A stretch of DNA of 64,000 bases from Podocnemis expansa (lineage: Eukaryota; Chordata; Testudines; Podocnemididae). The notes below the pieces were generated by a model. It was given only the letters and a program-made list of their open reading frames with translations. It was not told where the DNA came from and did no database searches. Where the stretch lies: positions 12,970,142 through 13,034,141 of the forward strand of contig ML681997.1 in the NCBI GenBank assembly GCA_007922195.1. Direction: 5' to 3'. This document shows positions 58,298-64,000 of this stretch, piece after piece. The translations under genes and the position numbers were made by a program. How positions within the stretch are numbered: position 1 is the stretch's first letter; each line of letters starts with the position of its first letter.

Positions 58298-61008
58298 ACT
58301 GTGTCATTGTCATTAGAGCTGATGTATTGCTGTGGAGTGCTGGTCACCAGCAGATGAAACTTTTAAAAAGCCATTGGTACAGCAGTGCAGCATCCTACTA
58401 CAATTATGGCCTAAATGTGTGTTTGTTTTTGACAAAGGATTGCTTACAACTTGTGCTTGGCCAACAACATTTTACCAGATTTGAGTTGTGAGCTGTACAT
58501 GTATGGCGGAAAGATGCAAATACACTTCAAATTAAAAGCAAAACGTCTTCCAGAGTAGGTAAAAAGCTTTCCAGAGTAGGACCACTATGACAGATGTCTT
58601 GTCCTTAGTGGAGCTAAATGTTTTGTGGACTCCAGATAAAGGCAGGTAAACTTGTGAAAGCACACCACACTGAAAATTATTCAATCTCTCAAGTCACTGT
58701 CAAAAAGTCTTAAATTTTCTTCAACTCTGGGGAAATTCTGATTTTTCCCGAGACAATGACTGCCCTTGCAGACTTCCTCATGGTGTCTTGTTTGCAGAAT
58801 ACATCAGTTCTATTTTATTTTAGGAACCCAGTGGGAAAAGTCTGTTAGGGAACAAGCCAGCCTTCCACAGAGTGATTGTGGAGGGTTGGGAACATGCTAG
58901 TGTGATAAAGCAGAAGAGAGGTCAAGGTTAACGGGTGGGATACCCATCTGCTCTCAGCAATAAGGATGACATTTGCAAGCGTCAATCTGTTCTGATCGTT
59001 TGTATTCTCCATAAATGCACACGCATAACTCATGTGAATGGCAACGTCTGCTATGTCAAGATGCTCCTTTGTGGGTTTTCTCCTTTCTCAGAACTATGAC
59101 ATGAGATCTGTGCATTAAAAAATCACCCCTCCACCTCCAAACCAAAAAAGGACCTTCATTGACCACAGCCAACTTTTGTCCAGCTCTTGAAGGCAAGTTT
59201 GGGGTCAGCTGCAAGTATCAGCACTATTTTTAGTTTTTGTCTATAAACAGCAGGCTCCAGATTTCCAGCACTGATTCCTATTAATTCTACCCCTACGTGT
59301 CCCAATTTGGGCACCAAAAAATGGAGCTCCCCCAAATTAAAGGTCATGTATAGTGAACGTGGGTGCCTCTGTTCCCACTTCCTTTCAAAGTTGAAGCATG
59401 GAAGATGTTACAGTGGATTGTGCATTCTGAGCAGCTATTATTTTCTATAGGCTGAAACCACAAAAATTGTTGCCCATCTTTCCATGTGCATCACTCAGGG
59501 CGTCAGAGGAGAAGATGAAAGGATGTGGGGGAAACCTATCCTTGTCTTCTCTGAAAGCCAGTGGGGCAAGGATGTGGGTGTGCCCCAGAAGCAGAGATAG
59601 GGCAAACAATCAGAGTGGTTTTGTTTTGTTTTGTTGATTTATATACTGTAATTAGGAACTTCTTTCTTTTTCACATGCCTGAACTCCCAACCACTATGTA
59701 TACCCACCCACAGCCTATGTGCAGCACTTTTATTATAAGCATAGCCCCAGGTATTGTGGAATCAGAGCCAAGCATGCCTAAGTAAAACTAGGAGAAATAT
59801 CATCAGACGGGTCTGGACTGCACCATGGGCAAAGCACATTTGGCAGGATTTTGTGAAGGAAGCAGTCCAGTCCAGAGACATTCCCTGATTCTATCTGAAC
59901 AGAAATTGAACTTGCAAAACGAGCCCCAGCTTGTGAGTTGCAAGACAATGTTTTATAGCCTCCATGGCATCCAACTCCAGCCAAACCTTTTTATCTTGTT
60001 CATCCTACTAAATAAATGCAGTAAGCTATCTTGTTTAGTGTAACAGCCCTAGGGGCCAGTGAAGAAGATGTCTGTCTGACACACTGCTGTATTTCTCAGC
60101 ATTTCTATTCCTTTTTTCCTGTGCATTCTGGCTCAAAAATAGAGCTGTTTGAGCAATGCAAAGTAGAGTTAATGAGCACTGGCATGAGTTGAGTTGCTCT
60201 TCATTTCAGCCACGTTCCTGTTCCCTTGTTGATTGCTATTGGCGAACGTTCATGTGAATGGATTTTTCTTCACACAAGAATTTGGAGGATGGATGTTTGT
60301 GTGTGTGCACGTGGGTGTATGAAAGAAACAAGCGTCTCCAACATTTTCATTCAGCGGACTGCTTTATAAGAAAGTCTTTCGTGGCCCCCAAGTCTTCATG
60401 GCTTCATTCTCCAAGACTTCTTTCTACAAGCTGCCAGGTACAGCACTTCAGACTGCTGATGACTAAGAGATCATATCCAAGAACTACTAACAAGAATTGT
60501 TGACTGTAAAAACCGAAAACAACTTTCTAAAACATTGTTATGACAGTTGATGGCGGGATTTTCAGAGAAAGGGAGCAGGCTTTTTGGCCAATACTGATTG
60601 CTTTCTGACCCTGCTTCCCACTCCCAAGTATAGTATTGTAATTGAATAACTAGCTCTGGAAATCAAAAGGGAGGAGCAATCCCAATTGCACTAAGGAGTC
60701 ACAAATTCTTTGTTGCATTTAACTTGTTACTTTCTGTCTCCATCTTCTAGTATTGCATACATTGACAAGCAGGGGAAATCCAAGAATTTGTTGAGATGGG
60801 GAAATTAATGTACACTGTATGAGTCACATATTGCAATGTATAACTGACATTCCTGAATACCAGAAAGGATGAATATCAGCTCTTCTTTCTTGAGCCACAT
60901 GACCTCCTACTCCATTTTTTTGTTTTGCATTGCTGCCAAACCACTCCTGGTATAACTTTAGATGGACAGATTAATCCATAGATTCTATAATCAAAAGAGC
61001 CCGCCATG
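58298..61008. other. no recognised gene
   Basis: Includes a 12-bp local duplication, TTCCAGAGTAGG, at about 58548 and 58570, and a TTTTG pentamer run near 59622-59635. No exon or repeat family supported. Confidence 0.4.
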
Positions 61009-61016
61009 ATCTAATT

Positions 61017-61395
61017 CAGTAGTTTTCAAACTTTTTTTTTCTTCAGGCCCTAGTTTAAAAAAAAAAAATCTTATGCCAGTGGTGCAACAATTACTACTTT
61101 CAGCAAAACAAATGATTCTTGTGGCACTTTGAAAGACTAACAAATTTATTTGTCACATGAGCTTTTGGGGGAGAGAAAGCTCATGTGATAAATAAATTTT
61201 AGTCTTTCAAAGCGCCACAAAACTCCTTGTTTTGTTTTGTTTTTTCTTGAACTAGACTAATATGATTACCCGTCTGATCTTTCAGCAATGCATTCTAGTC
61301 TTTTGGTGGCAGCAGGGTGACGGGGGCATTCCGACTCAGTATCTGAGGGTCTGCAACCCACTATTGGGTCCCAACCCATAGTTTGCAAACTACTG
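61017..61395. mobile_element. hAT-type MITE carrying a palindromic short-repeat insertion
   Basis: Left end CAGTAGTTTTCAAACTTTTT, right end GTTTGCAAACTACTG. The flanks ATCTAATT (61009-61016) and ATCTAGTC (61396-61403) match at 6 of 8. The insertion at 61107-61278 makes up much of its length, so the hAT proper is about 200 bp. Confidence 0.8.
61107..61278 (+). mobile_element. palindromic short hammerhead-type retroelement (P4, heads deleted)
   Basis: Left arm 'aacaaatgattcttgtggc' to 'cacatgagcttt'; right arm 'gaaagctcatgtgataaata' to 'gactaatatgattacccgt'. The ribozyme-like heads between them are reduced to TGGGGGAGA. The exact 10-bp duplication CTTTCAGCAA flanks the unit (61097-61106 and 61279-61288). 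It is nested in a hAT. Confidence 0.85.
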
Positions 61396-61403
61396 ATCTA
61401 GTC

Positions 61404-63437
61404 TGACCTCCTCACATTGCAGGCCACCGAACCTTTCCCACCAACTCCAGTTACTCAGCCAGAGGTAAAGGGGTCTATTGCAGAAGTCCTGAAATCTTGG
61501 TTTAAAGGCTTCAAGTAACAAAACTCCACCATTTACACTAGTTTAAACCTGCAGGTTACCCCTGCCCCTGGCCACAGAGAAAGATGAAAAAAAAATCCCA
61601 GATTCCCTGCTAATCTCTGCCAATGGCACCTATTCCTGACACAGAACGCGCTCAGGCTCCATTACAAATGTTTTGCTACTGCACGCGTGTCCCCGTTCCA
61701 TCTGGTACGCTAGCAATAAAGAGACTTGAAAAATCAAACTTCAGAGCAGAAGATAGATGTAGGAGTTTTTCATTCCTCAACTTCAGATGCTGAAAAGGCG
61801 AAGAAAAGCTGGGAATGCCCCATTGTAATCACACTTCTCATGAAGCTTTTTCACTCCTCTTCGCCAGCACGATACAACAGCTCCCTTCAGACTCCTTTTC
61901 TCACACCTGATCCTTGCTCTCGTTTTGTAATATCACTCATCACTCTCTAGCATGTCAGCACTACCCACTATCAGCCCAACACACATTCCTTTAACAAACA
62001 ACACTCTGCCCCCTCGCAAGGACTTAGGAGGAATTATTTCAGAGATACGATTCAAGGACCTGAAATATATTGGCTCTAGAGCTATTTTTATTTGTAAGTG
62101 CTCTACCCAGCCCTTTGCTGTTACTTGATGGGCCCGTGATTTAAAAGCAGGGAGGAAAAGAGAGAACATTTAAAATTAGTGGTCCTATTTTCTACTCGCT
62201 AATCTGTGTGGGAAGCTGTAGGGTAGGGGATAAGCCTGCACTTCTAGAGGGATAGAGCTGATGGCCTAATAGCTATCTGATGTCCCTAATTTTTCTCCCA
62301 TGTCTAGGAAAAACATCCCTGTCAAAATTGGCGAAGCCTGCCACCTTCTCCTATTACCCTGCTCCTCATCCCCCTTTCTCTGCTCATCTATCACCTGTTG
62401 CCCACAATGTAAGACCGCCATTCTCTGGGAAAGGGCCCAGTAGGTCTTTGAACATCATTTGGGACTTTTAAGCACTATTAAAATGTGGCTAATATTTATT
62501 ATTTCTGTGGTAACTCTGCACAATTATACAAAGGTGAGTGAATGCCCAAATATCTCTCAACGCAATGTGGCCAAGGTAAATAGGAGGAGGGAAGCTGTGG
62601 CCATGTCATCTGCCACCCTCCAATACCAGTAACATACCTTCCTCTGAACAAGTTTGTGTCCCTCTGTTTTCTTTCCAGGAGATGACACCACAGAGGTCAG
62701 TGGTTCTCAGAGCAACAGTAATACAATCTAGGACTTTTTTTCCCTCAGATACGGAAACTGTGCATTACTGGAAGATAATAGCAGGATGGCTAGGGAGCCA
62801 ACTGGGTTGGAAGGGATAGAGGTCAGGAAGGTACATAGAGCATCCCCCATATATCTGACGTTCGGCAAGGACTTTCTCTGGAGCCTCATTCTCTAAGTAG
62901 TTTGCAAGCTCCAACTGCATCTTCAGTAATTCCTTACCCCAAGGAAGATAATTCATTGCAACTGCTGTACTCCAAAACCATTAGCCTTAAACCTAGACTA
63001 TGGTACTTTCCCTATACTTCCATGACTGTCTGGGAGAAGAGAGCCATCAGCATCTCTCTGTGCCCACCTAAACATTACCACATCTCCTCTAACATTCTGG
63101 TGATGACATACAAAGCTTTGTTAGAAATCTAGACATAACAAGGCAAGCAGGATGCTAGGGCTGACACGAGAACTTCCCAAAATTAAGAAAGAACTACTGG
63201 GGGTAGGGAGAAGGAAAATACAATTAATGGTCTTAACATTAGATTTCAGATGGGAGAGTGACTTGCCATGTGGTCTTAATGGGCAGAGAACCTAAAAAAC
63301 TGAGGAGTGAAAAATCACTTCTGGGTTAGCCCATTTGGTTTGTCTGGCTTGAAACAATAAATGTAGTTTTCCTATCTTGTTAATGATGAAAGACTAAAAC
63401 AAAATGGGCTGCTGTTTTCTCTGTTGTACATATACAC
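61404..63437. other. no recognised gene
   Basis: Short frames only (largest 78 codons, 61933-62169, minus). No repeat boundary seen. Confidence 0.45.
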
Positions 63438-63808
63438 CAGGGTTCTCCAAACTTTTTCACCTGAGAGCCAAATCTGCTTTTACTTAATTACTAGTGGGCC
63501 AGACCCCCAATCCACCCACCAGCTCATTGAGCCCCCAGGCCCTTCCCTAGCAGCTCGCTGATGCCCCCAGACCTCTTTCTCACCAGCTCCTCAACACTCC
63601 CAGGCCCTTTCCTTCTTACCTGGCTGGAGCTGCGGGGACATCCTGGGTTGTTTCCTGGTCAGGCTGCTCCAGTCCTGAGCCACACATCTGAGCATGCTCA
63701 AGGTGGGAGATTTGAAAACTCCCCAGCCTGGCCACAGCTCCCTGCAGGCTGGATGACATTGCTTTCTGGGCCAGATATGGCCTATAGGTGGTAGTTTGGA
63801 AAGCCATG
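63438..63808. mobile_element. hAT-type non-autonomous DNA transposon
   Basis: Left end CAGGGTTCTCCAAACTTTTT, right end GTAGTTTGGAAAGCCATG, with an exact 8-bp duplication ATATACAC at 63430-63437 and 63809-63816. 371 bp, GC-rich, with chance open frames on both strands (63561-63857) and no transposase motif. Confidence 0.9.
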
Positions 63809-63849
63809 ATATACACCAGAGTGCACTGAATACAGACCCCAAATGAACA

Positions 63850-63913
63850 GGGAGCAATTCATGAGGTCCCTTCCAGCCCTATGATTTGATTGATTGATTG
63901 ATTGATTGATTGA
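63850..63913 (+). mobile_element. CR1 LINE extreme 3' end with GATT-type tail
   Basis: 'gcaattcatgaggtcccttc' and 'cagccctatgatt' are the last ~35 bases of a CR1. They run straight into six or more units of TTGA/GATT (63883-63913) in place of the usual ATTCTATG terminal repeat. Very severe 5' truncation. Confidence 0.75.
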
Positions 63914-63935
63914 ATTCACTGAGTTCCAGTGAATG
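63914..63935. repeat. short perfect hairpin
   Basis: ATTCACTG, a 5-base loop AGTTC, then CAGTGAAT: an 8-bp perfect stem immediately after the CR1 tail. Confidence 0.6.
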
Positions 63936-64000
63936 AATCAATGCAACTGGAAATCAAAATAGAAACTCATGAAAAGCATGCTGAATATCTCTTTCTTTCT

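Noticed and set aside
1..64000. CRISPR array, tRNA, rRNA or bacterial-style operon
   Set aside because: No regularly spaced direct repeats, no cloverleaf with A and B boxes that I could identify, and no tightly packed genes. The repeat content is vertebrate.

Overview
This window reads as non-coding nuclear DNA from a sauropsid vertebrate, most likely a turtle. The evidence is CR1 LINEs as the main long retroelement, several decayed hAT-type DNA transposons, MIR-like SINE remnants, abundant AT-rich inverted-repeat elements opening GGCTATGTCTACAC, and a short dispersed repeat carrying the motif GTGGGATTTTCTCCCA then GAAAGCTCATG. The turtle assignment rests on remembered repeat sequences, not on a search, and a crocodilian is not excluded. 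No bacterial-style gene organisation, rRNA, tRNA or CRISPR array is visible. I found no host exon that I could support. The longest open frames (at most 167 codons) are translations of repeats or look like chance, so the window is probably intergenic or lies inside a large intron.

Layout. 0-9 kb: an inverted-repeat element (910-1355), an LTR-like stretch (2150-2780), and a three-level nest at 3.8-5.8 kb in which a solo LTR sits inside a CR1 that sits inside an older retroelement. 8-17 kb: copies of the short GAAAGCTCATG repeat, two more inverted-repeat elements, a hAT with an exact 8-bp target duplication, and a hAT-like tandem dimer (16289-16566). 19-21 kb: a TTCGAA-rich foldback element, then a minus-strand CR1 interrupted by a hAT. 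26.3-31.2 kb: a plus-strand CR1 retaining part of ORF1 and most of ORF2, all decayed, split by a second CR1 and by two copies of the short repeat. 31-40 kb: hAT elements, an inverted-repeat element with a GC-rich core, a palindromic copy of the short repeat, and a possible LTR promoter near 39.6 kb. 40-64 kb: mostly sequence I cannot classify, with scattered CR1, MIR, hAT and short-repeat copies; 53-57.6 kb may hold decayed endogenous-retrovirus pieces.

The most interesting signal is the short repeat. Eleven loci carry it. Four are head-to-head palindromes that share the same asymmetry: the left arm stops at ACAAGGAGTCC while the right arm runs on to CCCCTTTGG. Three of these are flanked as whole units by 10-13 bp target duplications, so the palindrome itself seems to have moved. 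The arm also holds a hammerhead-ribozyme-like core (CTGANGA, a 6-bp stem, GAAA), a feature known from Penelope-like retroelements. The nesting also gives a relative age order for several families.
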